DNA of 47,574 nucleotides from positions 1 to 47,574 of the forward strand of contig NZ_JBASXK010000128.1 of NCBI RefSeq assembly GCF_049276915.1. The letters are read 5' to 3'. The position numbers and the translations under genes were made by a program. The stretch is from Aestuariivita sp049276915. Its GTDB lineage: Bacteria > Pseudomonadota > Alphaproteobacteria > Rhodobacterales > Rhodobacteraceae. Shown here piece after piece: positions 1 to 7,935 of this stretch. The notes under the pieces were generated by a model. It was given only the letters and a program-made list of their open reading frames with translations, made no database searches and was not told the origin of the DNA. The stretch's first letter is position 1; every line of letters begins with the position of its first letter.

Positions 1-1
1 A

Positions 2-496
2 ACTCTGGCAAAACAAAACTTCAACGCACTCATCGCCGAGTTCGAAGCGCTGGACGAACGTATTACCGAGATCGACCGAAAGCTCGTTGCGATCTGCCGA
101 ACCGATGAACGGTGCAAACGCCTGGCAACTCTTCCCGGCGTCGGGCCGGTAATCGCTACCGCCTTGATTGCCGCTGTCGATGATGGACAACACTTCTCGT
201 CAGGCAGGGCTCTTGCGGCTTGGATAGGGCTGGTTCCCAGGCAATATACGACGGGAGGCAAACCTCGGCTTGGTGGCATCGGCAAAAGAGGGAACCAATA
301 CTTACGCCGCCAGCTCATCCACGGTGCCAGATCGGTGTTGATCAGGATATCCGCGCGCAGTGACCGGCATGCCAAATGGGCCCAAGAACTACTTGTTCGC
401 GCGGGTCACAACAAAACGCTCGTGGCAATTGCCAACAAAACAGCACGCATGGCCTGGGCGGTGTTGCGCAGCGGAGAAAGCTACAAAGCGGCATAG
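2..496 (+). CDS. IS110-family transposase, C-terminal part (5' end outside window)
   Basis: The frame is open from base 2 to the TAG at 494-496, so the gene enters from the left and only about 164 residues are seen. A helical stretch is followed by the Transposase_20 domain, starting at the TLPGVGPVIA motif and running through FSSGRALAAWIGLVPRQ and the GGIGKRGNQYLRR segment. These are hallmarks of the IS110 family; the FSSGR serine is in the place of the conserved serine nucleophile of this family. The N-terminal DEDD (RuvC-like) domain must lie outside the window, so activity cannot be judged. The visible part is intact. The neighbouring autotransporter-like gene is broken close to the element, which suggests insertion or rearrangement here. 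Confidence 0.9.
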   Translation, partial: TLAKQNFNALIAEFEALDERITEIDRKLVAICRTDERCKRLATLPGVGPVIATALIAAVDDGQHFSSGRALAAWIGLVPRQYTTGGKPRLGGIGKRGNQYLRRQLIHGARSVLIRISARSDRHAKWAQELLVRAGHNKTLVAIANKTARMAWAVLRSGESYKAA

Positions 497-755
497 CTGG
501 GGCGCAGGGCGCTTCGGCTTTCAAGAATGCGAGGTGGATGACGATGGTGTAACGGCAGGGGCCGCCTATTCACAGCCTGTAAGGAGCGATGGCCATCAAA
601 GGCCGGTCATCTTAAAAGGCAATGAAATCAGCGGATCCCATCGAGGCCAGGAGCGAACGTGCTTCAAAGAAAGGCCGGATAGATTCACGCATCCAATGCC
701 GTCAATGCTATCGTGAAAAACACCTTGCGCAGGGGGCGTCCATAGATTCGCTCCT
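497..755 (+). mobile_element. Non-coding right end of the IS110-family element (approximate boundary)
   Basis: About 250 bases follow the transposase stop without a convincing gene. They end in a segment around 728-750 (GCAGGGGGCGTCCATAG) of the kind seen near the ends of IS110/IS1111 elements. In this family one long non-coding end encodes the bridge (seeker) RNA; a long downstream end is typical of the IS1111 subgroup. That an RNA is made here is inference. The outer boundary is uncertain by tens of bases because only one end is in the window. Confidence 0.5.
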
Positions 756-822
756 TGGTGGCTGCGATGAACCAGAAATCCTCCGTTACGAAAACCTCAA
801 ATCTGTCCCACAGGCGCTGACG

Positions 823-1224
823 TCAGACACCCAACATGGTCATGCCGCCAGTGTTTTCCAGTGATCCGTTGTCGCCGATCACCAGGTTGCCATTTCCAGA
901 CAACGTCGTGGTGGTCACAGTCGTCGTGGTGGACAGTACAGTATCGTTGGGCAGTCCTCCTGCGGCACCATCGTTGATCACAACATTGTCGCCAGCTCCC
1001 GGGGCCGCGTCGCCAACCCAGTTGGTACCGGTTTCCCAAGCGTCGCTATCCGATCCGTCCCATTGCTGTGCTTGTGCTGTGCCGCCAATGGTCAGCATCA
1101 CGCCCGAGGCCAGGACAAACACAAGCTCGGTGGCGCGCCCCAATCGGCAATGTTTGCGAAGACTACGTTGACGAATTCCAGCTTGTGCGACTGCTGTTCC
1201 AGATTTGATCATGAGGATACCCAT
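823..1224 (-). pseudogene. Truncated N-terminus of an autotransporter-like surface protein
   Basis: A 133-residue frame starts with a long basic leader and a hydrophobic stretch (about residues 33-52, ending AQAQQ) that looks like an extended signal peptide of the autotransporter type. The following WDGSDSDAWETGTNW, a GAGDNVVINDG segment and Thr/Gly-rich beta-strand-like repeats resemble the start of a beta-helix passenger domain. Such proteins normally run for many hundreds of residues. This frame stops after 133, within about 100 bases of the IS end, so the gene is read as truncated. What lies downstream does not continue the repeats. Export to the surface is an inference from the leader only. 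Confidence 0.55.
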
Positions 1225-1793
1225 TTAAACTTGTTCACTTCATTGAGGTGCGAAAACATCATTTTGCACCCGCTGCGAGAGCCACGCCTTAGGACGCGGT
1301 GAGTGTCTGGCAATTGCAAATGCTCGACTCAATACGAGTCAGGCCGCGCCAGCGGAAATTCATGCATTCGACAATCATGTTAACTGTCCCCAGGGAAAAA
1401 AGAACCGTATTATCTGCGCGAGAAACAACCATGTTCAAATCAATCAGGCAATGAATTCGGGAGATTTTTTCGTCTTTTACCAATTTATGTGTTGCGATTC
1501 CGCCATTTTTGCGCCGCATTTCCAGGGTTCGTTTGCTTTGGTTGAGGTTCTCTTTTTGTGACCCACAAGATATTGATCTGACGCGTACAGGTTTTCACGA
1601 AGCCAAAGGATGACTTCTTGCGGCTTGTTCAGTGTGGCGAAAAAATGCAAACGCATAGACCCTTGAGCAGCCACAAGCGTGCCTGTCCGCCCGATCGTTG
1701 AACAATCGACTTGCAGACTCGGGCTGCGCTGCGTATATCGTCCTCAACAGCGGCGCATCGGGGTCCAAACCTGATGCTCCACCGAAAGTCGAA
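1225..1793. other. Non-coding stretch upstream of the rimP operon
   Basis: About 570 bases without a gene I can support. It is visibly AT-richer than its surroundings between about 1340 and 1620. Short frames exist on the minus strand (1289-1519, 1477-1674) but show no recognisable motif or good ribosome-binding site. It should hold the promoter of the truncated surface-protein gene and that of the rimP operon. At 1757-1779 there is an 8-bp stem (GCATCGGG with CCTGATGC, one G-T pair) just before the terminator at 1794. Confidence 0.5.
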
Positions 1794-1817
1794 ACGGGCC
1801 GCGCGCCCGTTTTTTTG
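1794..1817 (+). terminator. Rho-independent terminator before rimP
   Basis: ACGGGC and GCCCGT form a perfect 6-bp stem around the loop CGCGC, followed by a run of seven T. It lies only about 28 bases before the rimP start, so it ends or attenuates a transcript arriving from 1225-1793. This raises the possibility of a short leader or small RNA there. No gene upstream on this strand explains it. Confidence 0.75.
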
Positions 1818-1844
1818 TGCTTTGATTTCTGAACTGAAAGACTG

Positions 1845-2420
1845 ATGTCAAACGACCAGATCCCCAAATCCGCTATGGATCGCCGGATGGCCGAGATCAT
1901 TGCCCCTGTCATCGAGGACATGGGGTATGAATTGGTGCGTGTGCGTCTGATGTCAGGTCAGACCAGTACGCTGCAGGTGATGGCGGACAAACCGGCCGGC
2001 GGGATCGAAGTGGATGATTGCGCCCATATCTCGAACGCCATCAGCGCTGTTCTCGATGTCGAAGATCCCATTCTGGATGCCTATACTCTTGAGGTGTCCA
2101 GCCCGGGTATTGATCGCCCGCTGACGCGGCTGAAGGACTTTGACATGTTCGAAGGCTATGAAGCCAAGCTGGAAACGGCCGAATTGCAGGGCGGGCGGCG
2201 CCGGTTCAAAGGCGTTCTCGCCGGGATCGAGGGTGACGAAGTGCTGATCAATGTCGAAGAAGGCACCATCGGGCTGCATTTTGACTGGCTGAGTGATGCC
2301 AAGCTGGTGCTTACCGACGATCTGATCAAGGAAATGCTCCGTCAGCGCAAAGCTGCCGGAACGCTTAACGAAGACGCATTTGACGAGATTGAGACAGATC
2401 AGTCTCAGCAGGAGGACTAA
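1845..2420 (+). CDS. rimP: Ribosome maturation factor RimP
   Basis: A 191-residue protein matching RimP, the cytoplasmic factor needed for 30S subunit maturation. The N-terminal domain carries the family signature at residues 82-93 (LEVSSPGIDRPL). It is followed by the SH3-like C-terminal domain (about 98-160) and an acidic tail. Length is normal for alphaproteobacteria. The ATG at 1845 is taken as start; an in-frame ATG at residue 11 is possible but the N-terminal helix would be shortened. It is the first gene of the rimP-nusA-ylxR-infB operon, with two bases between its stop and nusA. Confidence 0.96.
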   Translation: MSNDQIPKSAMDRRMAEIIAPVIEDMGYELVRVRLMSGQTSTLQVMADKPAGGIEVDDCAHISNAISAVLDVEDPILDAYTLEVSSPGIDRPLTRLKDFDMFEGYEAKLETAELQGGRRRFKGVLAGIEGDEVLINVEEGTIGLHFDWLSDAKLVLTDDLIKEMLRQRKAAGTLNEDAFDEIETDQSQQED

Positions 2421-2422
2421 CA

Positions 2423-4036
2423 ATGGCAATTACCTCTGCAAATCAGCTTGAGCTGCTGCAAACAGCCGAGGCCGTGGCGCGCGAAAAGATGATCGAGCCC
2501 GGTCTGGTGATCGAGGCGATGGAAGAAAGCCTCGCCCGGGCGGCCAAGTCCCGCTATGGCGCGGAAATGGACATTCGCGTGTCGATCGACCGCAAGACAG
2601 GTCGCGCGACCTTCACGCGTGTGCGCACCGTGGTTGCCGATGACGAGCTGGAAAACTATCAGGCGGAATTCACCGTCGATCAGGCCAGGCAGTATCTGGA
2701 AGATCCCAAGGTCGGCGATCAGCTGATCGAAGAAGTGCCTCCTGTTGAAATGGGCCGGATCGCGGCACAATCAGCCAAGCAGGTGATCCTGCAGAAGGTG
2801 CGTGAGGCCGAACGCGAGCGCCAGTACGAAGAGTTCAAGGATCGCGCCGGCACGATCATCAATGGTCAGGTCAAGCGCGAGGAATACGGCAACGTCATCG
2901 TCGATGTGGGCGCGGGCGAAGCAATCCTGCGCCGCAACGAAAAGATCGGACGCGAAAGCTATCGCCCGAACGATCGCATCCGCGTCTACATCAAGGATGT
3001 GCGCCGCGAACCGCGCGGCCCGCAGATCTTTCTGTCGCGCACCGCGCCTGAATTCATGGCCGAGCTGTTCAAGATGGAAGTCCCCGAGATTTACGATGGC
3101 ATCATCGAGATCAAGGCGGTCGCCCGTGATCCGGGCTCGCGTGCCAAGATCGCCGTGATTTCCTATGACAGCTCCATCGATCCGGTTGGTGCCTGTGTGG
3201 GTATGCGCGGCTCTCGGGTGCAGGCTGTTGTGAACGAACTGCAGGGCGAAAAGATCGACATCATCCCGTGGAATGAAGATCAGCCCACGTTCCTCGTAAA
3301 CGCGCTGCAACCGGCCGAAGTGACCAAAGTGGTTCTGGACGAAGAAGCAGGCAAGATCGAAGTCGTGGTCCCCGAAGAGCAGCTGAGCCTGGCCATCGGT
3401 CGTCGCGGTCAGAACGTGCGACTGGCGTCGCAACTGACCGGTCTGGATATCGACATCATGACCGAGGAGGAAGAAAGCGCGCGTCGCCAGAAGGAATTCG
3501 AGGAACGCACCGGTCTGTTCATGGAGACACTGGATCTGGACGAGTTCTTTGCACAGCTTCTGGTTTCGGAAGGCTTCACCAGTCTGGAAGAGGTGGCCTA
3601 TGTCGAACGCGACGAATTGCTGGTGATCGACGGCGTCGATGAAAGCACGGCCGAAGAGCTGCAGGCGCGGGCGCGTGATTACCTCGATGCCCGTAACAAA
3701 GCCGCTCTTGAAAATGCCAAAGCGCTTGGTGCCGAGGAAAGCCTTATTGAATTCGAGGGTCTGACACCCCAGATGGTTGAAGCGCTGGCGAAAGACGATG
3801 TCAAAACGCTGGAAGACTTCGCCACCTGTGCAGACTGGGAACTGGCCGGTGGCTGGACCACGGTAAACGGCGAGCGCGTCAAGGACGAAGGCCTGCTTGA
3901 GCCCTTCGATGTGTCTTTGGAAGAAGCGCAAAACATGGTAATGACTGCGCGTATCCTTCTTGGCTGGGTCGACCCTGCCGATCTTGAGGCCGATGAGGCC
4001 GACAGCGAAGAAACAGAAGAGGAGGCCGGGGCCTGA
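2423..4036 (+). CDS. nusA: Transcription termination/antitermination factor NusA
   Basis: A 537-residue NusA. The N-terminal RNA-polymerase-binding domain spans about 1-130. An S1 domain follows at about 142-206. Two KH domains have GxxG loops at 259-265 and 324-331 (AIGRRGQN). The C-terminal region has two acidic helix-hairpin-helix repeats (about 365-510) and ends in a strongly acidic tail. It modulates pausing, termination and antitermination. The start is preceded by AGGAGG inside the rimP stop region, so the two genes are translationally close. Full length, with no unusual features. Confidence 0.98.
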   Translation: MAITSANQLELLQTAEAVAREKMIEPGLVIEAMEESLARAAKSRYGAEMDIRVSIDRKTGRATFTRVRTVVADDELENYQAEFTVDQARQYLEDPKVGDQLIEEVPPVEMGRIAAQSAKQVILQKVREAERERQYEEFKDRAGTIINGQVKREEYGNVIVDVGAGEAILRRNEKIGRESYRPNDRIRVYIKDVRREPRGPQIFLSRTAPEFMAELFKMEVPEIYDGIIEIKAVARDPGSRAKIAVISYDSSIDPVGACVGMRGSRVQAVVNELQGEKIDIIPWNEDQPTFLVNALQPAEVTKVVLDEEAGKIEVVVPEEQLSLAIGRRGQNVRLASQLTGLDIDIMTEEEESARRQKEFEERTGLFMETLDLDEFFAQLLVSEGFTSLEEVAYVERDELLVIDGVDESTAEELQARARDYLDARNKAALENAKALGAEESLIEFEGLTPQMVEALAKDDVKTLEDFATCADWELAGGWTTVNGERVKDEGLLEPFDVSLEEAQNMVMTARILLGWVDPADLEADEADSEETEEEAGA

Positions 4037-4058
4037 TCTCAGGCCCTGGTGGTTCCTG

Positions 4059-4694
4059 ATGGGACGCGGTGGCGCCTCGAAAGACCGGATAGACGGTCCT
4101 CACCGCAAGTGCATTGCGACAGGCGAGGTGCAGCCGAAATTCGGCCTGATCCGCTTTGTGTTGGGGCCGGATGCTCTGGTGGTTCCCGATGTGGCAGGAA
4201 AGCTGCCCGGTCGTGGTGTATATGTGGCTGCTGATCGAAGCGCGCTGGAAACGGCGGTGAAAAAGAAGCTTTTTGCGCGCGCTTTCAAGGCACCGGTTCA
4301 GGTGCCTGACGGGTTGGTGGACGAAGTCGAGCGTCAGTTGACGCGCCGGGTGATCGAATTGATTTCGTTGGCGCGCAGATCCGGTTCTGCGGTCGCCGGA
4401 TATGAAAAAGTGAAAGACATGCTGGCCAAGGAAGAGGGTCAGGTTCTGATCCAGGCAGTTGATGGGTCAGCACGCGGAAAAACAAAACTTAGCACGCCGC
4501 ATTTTGGCACCTATATCGGGTTCCTGACCGCGGATCAGCTGGGCATGGCCTTTGGCCGGGAAACTGTGATACATGCTGCGCTCGCCTCTGGTGGACTCAC
4601 TAAACGTGTTGTAGAGGAAGCCCAAAGACTTAAAGGCGTGCGTCAAAAAGACGACGATGGCAGCGGCCATCGGGAAGGAAAAAGAGCTTTATGA
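4059..4694 (+). CDS. ylxR: YlxR-type RNA-binding protein with L7Ae-like C-terminus
   Basis: The ATG at 4059 gives 211 residues. A longer frame from TTG 3960 would overlap nusA and is not needed. Residues 12-80 are the DUF448/YlxR domain: RKCIATGE near the start and GRGVYV at 51-56. Residues about 95-190 look like an L7Ae/L30e-type RNA-binding fold, the two-domain form usual in alphaproteobacteria. The exact role is unknown; its constant place between nusA and infB points to ribosome or RNA metabolism. Its stop overlaps the infB start (ATGA). Confidence 0.9.
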   Translation: MGRGGASKDRIDGPHRKCIATGEVQPKFGLIRFVLGPDALVVPDVAGKLPGRGVYVAADRSALETAVKKKLFARAFKAPVQVPDGLVDEVERQLTRRVIELISLARRSGSAVAGYEKVKDMLAKEEGQVLIQAVDGSARGKTKLSTPHFGTYIGFLTADQLGMAFGRETVIHAALASGGLTKRVVEEAQRLKGVRQKDDDGSGHREGKRAL

Positions 4695-7180
4695 GCGATA
4701 GTGACGGCAAAAAGACATTGGGTTTGCGCGGTGGCGCGCGTCCGGGAAGCGTAAAGCAGAGCTTTAGCCATGGGCGGACCAAAAGTGTCGTTGTGGAAAC
4801 CAAGCGCAAACGCGTTGTGGTGCCCCAGCCGGGTGCCGGAAAACCTGCCGGTGCGGGCGCTGGTTCTGCGCAGTTTGGCGACCCGTCCAAGCGCCCCGCA
4901 GGGATTACCGATGCCGAGATGGATCGTCGCCTGAAGGCTGTTCAAGCCGCCAAGGCACGTGAAGTCGAAGAAGATGCGCAACGCGCCGCTGATGAAAAGG
5001 CGCGGGCAGAAGATCGTGACCGCCGCCGGGCCGAGGCAGAAGCCAAGGAACGCGAAGAGCGCGAACGCGAAGAAAAAGCCAAAGCCAAGGCCGCCGAGGA
5101 AGAGCGTCAGCGCGCCGAAACCGAAGAAAAAGCCCGCCTGGCAGCGACCGCTCCCGTGGCGGAACCCGCTGTGGAAAAGGACAGCCGGACCAAGACTGCA
5201 CCCGCTCCACGTAAGGTCGAACGTGAGCGTGATGATCGCACGCGTGCCACGAAAGCACGTGCAGATGATGCCGGACGCCGGGCTGGCAAGCTGACCCTGA
5301 ACCAGGCTTTGTCCGGTGGTGAGGGTGGGCGTCAGCGCTCGATGGCGGCCATGAAGCGCAAGCAAGAGCGTGCGCGTCAGAAAGCCATGGGCGGCGCGGT
5401 CGAACGTGAGAAGATTGTGCGCGATGTGCAGCTGCCGGAGACCATCGTGGTCTCTGAACTGGCAAACCGCATGGCCGAGCGTGTGGGCGAGGTTATCAAA
5501 GCGCTCATGCAAATGGACATGATGGTCACGCAGAACCAGACGATTGATGCGGACACTGCCGAGCTGATCATCGAGGAATTCGGCCACAAGGTTGTTCGTG
5601 TTTCGGATGCGGATGTGGAAGACGTCATTCAACATATCGAAGACGACCCAAGCGATCTGAAGGACCGTCCGCCAGTGATCACTGTCATGGGCCACGTTGA
5701 CCACGGCAAAACGTCTCTTCTGGATGCGATCCGCAATGCGAACGTCACCGCAGGCGAGGCCGGCGGAATTACTCAGCACATCGGTGCCTATCAGGTCACG
5801 GCCAAAGACGGCCAGGTTCTGACGTTCCTCGATACGCCGGGTCACGCCGCGTTCACGTCCATGCGTGCGCGTGGTGCACAGGTGACAGATATCGTTGTTC
5901 TGGTGGTTGCAGCGGATGATGCCGTTATGCCCCAGACCATCGAAGCCATCAACCACGCGAAAGCGGCCAATGTGCCGATGATCGTGGCGATCAACAAGAT
6001 CGACAAACCATCGGCCAACCCCGACAAAGTGCGCACCGATCTGCTGCAGCATGAGGTTGTCGTCGAAAAGATGTCCGGCGACGTGCAGGATGTCGAAGTT
6101 TCGGCCACGACTGGCCAGGGCCTTGATCAACTGCTTGAAGCCATCGCGCTTCAGGCTGAGATCCTTGAACTGAAAGCCAACCCCGATCGCGCCGCCGAAG
6201 GTGCCGTTATCGAGGCTCAGCTGGATGTTGGCCGCGGACCGGTTGCCACGGTATTGGTGCAGAACGGTACATTGCGCCAGGGCGATATCTTTGTCGTCGG
6301 CGAGCAGTGGGGCAAAGTCCGCGCGATGGAGAATGACCATGGCGAACGGGTCAAGATCGCCAGCCCGTCAGTTCCTGTCGAAGTTCTGGGTCTGAATGGA
6401 ACGCCCGAAGCCGGTGACGTGCTGAACGTTGTGGCTACCGAAGCGCAGGCGCGTGAGATCGCGGAATACCGTCATCAGGCCGCCAAGGACAAACGTGCGG
6501 CTGCTGGCGCTGCGACCACGCTTGATCAGTTGATGGCCAAGGCAAAAGCGGACGAAACCGTTTCGGAACTGCCCATTCTGATGAAAGCGGATGTGCAGGG
6601 TTCTGCCGAAGCGATCGTTCAGGCGATGGAGAAGATCGGCAACGATGAGGTGCGTGTTCGCGTCCTGCATTCGGGTGTCGGTGCGATCACCGAATCTGAC
6701 ATCGGCCTGGCAGAAGCATCTGGTGCTCCTGTCATCGGGTTCAACGTGCGGGCCAATGCGTCGGCGCGGAACTCGGCCAATCAGAAGGGTGTCGAGATCC
6801 GTTATTACTCGGTCATCTATGATCTGGTGGATGACATCAAAGCGGCGGCCTCTGGTCTGCTCTCTGCCGAAGTCCGTGAGAACTTCATCGGCTACGCGTC
6901 GATCAAAGAGGTCTTCAAGGTCTCGGGCGGCGTGGGCAAAGTTGCCGGCTGTCTTGTCACCGAAGGTGTGGCCCGCCGCTCGGCCGGTGTGCGCCTGCTG
7001 CGTGACAACGTGGTCATTCACGAAGGCACGCTGAAGACCCTCAAGCGCTTCAAAGACGAAGTGTCCGAGGTTCAGTCTGGTCAGGAATGCGGAATGGCGT
7101 TTGAGAATTACGAAGATATCCGCCCGGGCGATGTCATCGAGATCTTTGAGCGTGAAGAGGTCACACGGACCCTCGCGTGA
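4691..7180 (+). CDS. infB: Translation initiation factor IF-2
   Basis: An 829-residue IF-2, the GTPase that places initiator tRNA on the 30S subunit. After a basic N-terminal segment there is a long charged Ala/Glu/Arg coiled coil (about 75-200). The IF2 N-domain (about 250-305) follows. The G domain has G1 GHVDHGKT at 334-341, DTPGH at 381-385 and NKID at 435-438, then domains II-IV. Last gene of the operon; a strong terminator follows 25 bases after the stop. The coding strand's repetitive charge pattern creates a 565-codon antisense open frame (4643-6340), which is a shadow. Confidence 0.98.
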   Translation: MSDSDGKKTLGLRGGARPGSVKQSFSHGRTKSVVVETKRKRVVVPQPGAGKPAGAGAGSAQFGDPSKRPAGITDAEMDRRLKAVQAAKAREVEEDAQRAADEKARAEDRDRRRAEAEAKEREEREREEKAKAKAAEEERQRAETEEKARLAATAPVAEPAVEKDSRTKTAPAPRKVERERDDRTRATKARADDAGRRAGKLTLNQALSGGEGGRQRSMAAMKRKQERARQKAMGGAVEREKIVRDVQLPETIVVSELANRMAERVGEVIKALMQMDMMVTQNQTIDADTAELIIEEFGHKVVRVSDADVEDVIQHIEDDPSDLKDRPPVITVMGHVDHGKTSLLDAIRNANVTAGEAGGITQHIGAYQVTAKDGQVLTFLDTPGHAAFTSMRARGAQVTDIVVLVVAADDAVMPQTIEAINHAKAANVPMIVAINKIDKPSANPDKVRTDLLQHEVVVEKMSGDVQDVEVSATTGQGLDQLLEAIALQAEILELKANPDRAAEGAVIEAQLDVGRGPVATVLVQNGTLRQGDIFVVGEQWGKVRAMENDHGERVKIASPSVPVEVLGLNGTPEAGDVLNVVATEAQAREIAEYRHQAAKDKRAAAGAATTLDQLMAKAKADETVSELPILMKADVQGSAEAIVQAMEKIGNDEVRVRVLHSGVGAITESDIGLAEASGAPVIGFNVRANASARNSANQKGVEIRYYSVIYDLVDDIKAAASGLLSAEVRENFIGYASIKEVFKVSGGVGKVAGCLVTEGVARRSAGVRLLRDNVVIHEGTLKTLKRFKDEVSEVQSGQECGMAFENYEDIRPGDVIEIFEREEVTRTLA

Positions 7181-7204
7181 TTGCAGCCGACAGTCTCCAA
7201 ATGA

Positions 7205-7234
7205 AAAAGGGCAGCCCGCCGGCTGCCCTTTTTT
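7205..7234. terminator. Bidirectional terminator between infB and the 44-residue gene
   Basis: AAAAGGGCAGCC (7205-7216) and GGCTGCCCTTTT (7221-7232) form a perfect 12-bp stem with a CGCC loop. A runs on one side and T runs on the other let it work for both strands. It closes the infB operon on the plus strand and the small gene at 7253-7387 on the minus strand. Confidence 0.92.
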
Positions 7235-7252
7235 CGTTATGCTCGTTTCATG

Positions 7253-7387
7253 TCAGGCCGCTTTGGCGACAGGATATCCTTTGTAGATCGTGTCACCCAC
7301 CTGAACGACAACGCGACCGTCAGGAAGCTCCTTAACAAAGGTGCCCTGAACCGACACGCAGCTTCCTACTGTGATTGTCTTGAGCAT
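7253..7387 (-). CDS. Small conserved-looking protein, 44 residues, function unknown
   Basis: A 44-residue frame (MLKTITVGSCVSVQG...VAKAA) starts at ATG 7387, with a strong GGGGGGAG ribosome-binding site a few bases upstream. It ends 19 bases from a bidirectional terminator. It has a beta-strand-like pattern with alternating hydrophobic residues, Gly turns and one Cys (residue 10), with no signal peptide or membrane segment. A compact SH3-like or OB-like mini-fold is possible. I do not recognise a family. Good initiation and termination signals make it more than chance. It is transcribed on its own, followed on the same strand upstream by about 150 bases before mutT. Confidence 0.65.
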   Translation of the reverse strand: MLKTITVGSCVSVQGTFVKELPDGRVVVQVGDTIYKGYPVAKAA

Positions 7388-7536
7388 GAAACTCCCCCCG
7401 GAATCAAAATCTGACTCCATAATACATCAAGAAATGTAAACAATTAACCACAATTTTTGAACAATCCGGTGGCGAGATGCACGAAAAACGGTCGATCTTG
7501 GCCGTAGCCTGCTTCAAATTGGCGAAATGCCGCCGG

Positions 7537-7935
7537 TCAGAGCCAATCCCGCAAAATCGGAATCAGAGGAATATCCGCTTCTGGCATGGGATATTCACGC
7601 AAGTCTTGAGCGCGCACCCATTTCAACGCCTGATTCTCGCGCGAGATCGGCGTTCCCTCCCATTTGCGGCAGGCAAAGAGAGGCATGAGCAGGTGAAAAT
7701 CAGCATAGCTGTGGCTGGCAAATGTCAAAGGCGCAAGGCAGGAAGACCAGGTGTTGATGCCCAGTTCTTCCTCCAGCTCGCGGATCAGCGCGGCCTCGGG
7801 CGTCTCTCCCGGCTCGACTTTGCCTCCCGGAAATTCCCACAGCCCGGCCATGGATTTTCCTTCCGGTCGTTGCGCCAAAAGCACCCGACCGTCCACGTCT
7901 ATCAAAGCCACCGCTGAGACCAGAACGACCTTCAT
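7537..7935 (-). CDS. mutT: 8-oxo-dGTP diphosphatase MutT (Nudix hydrolase)
   Basis: 132 residues from ATG 7935; a GTG one codon earlier is possible. A perfect Nudix box lies at residues 38-60: G-x5-E44-x7-R52-E53-L-x-E-E-x-G59-I, giving the metal-binding Glu residues. LWEFPGGK just before it is typical of MutT. It removes 8-oxo-dGTP from the nucleotide pool and so prevents A:T to C:G changes. The start codon overlaps the argJ stop (TGATG), so the two are co-translated, an arrangement common in alphaproteobacteria. Confidence 0.93.
   Translation of the reverse strand: MKVVLVSAVALIDVDGRVLLAQRPEGKSMAGLWEFPGGKVEPGETPEAALIRELEEELGINTWSSCLAPLTFASHSYADFHLLMPLFACRKWEGTPISRENQALKWVRAQDLREYPMPEADIPLIPILRDWL

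Noticed and set aside
1289..1674. Two short minus-strand frames
   Set aside because: No ribosome-binding sites, no recognisable motifs, and they overlap each other in an AT-rich intergenic region.
1700..1793. tRNA-like T-arm and acceptor end before rimP
   Set aside because: The stem at 1757-1779 superficially resembles a T arm, but no matching 5' acceptor strand, D arm or anticodon arm can be built.
4643..6340. 565-codon open frame on the minus strand
   Set aside because: It lies antisense to infB, is His/Phe/Gly-rich low-complexity translation and has no domain; it is a shadow of the charged GC-rich coding strand.
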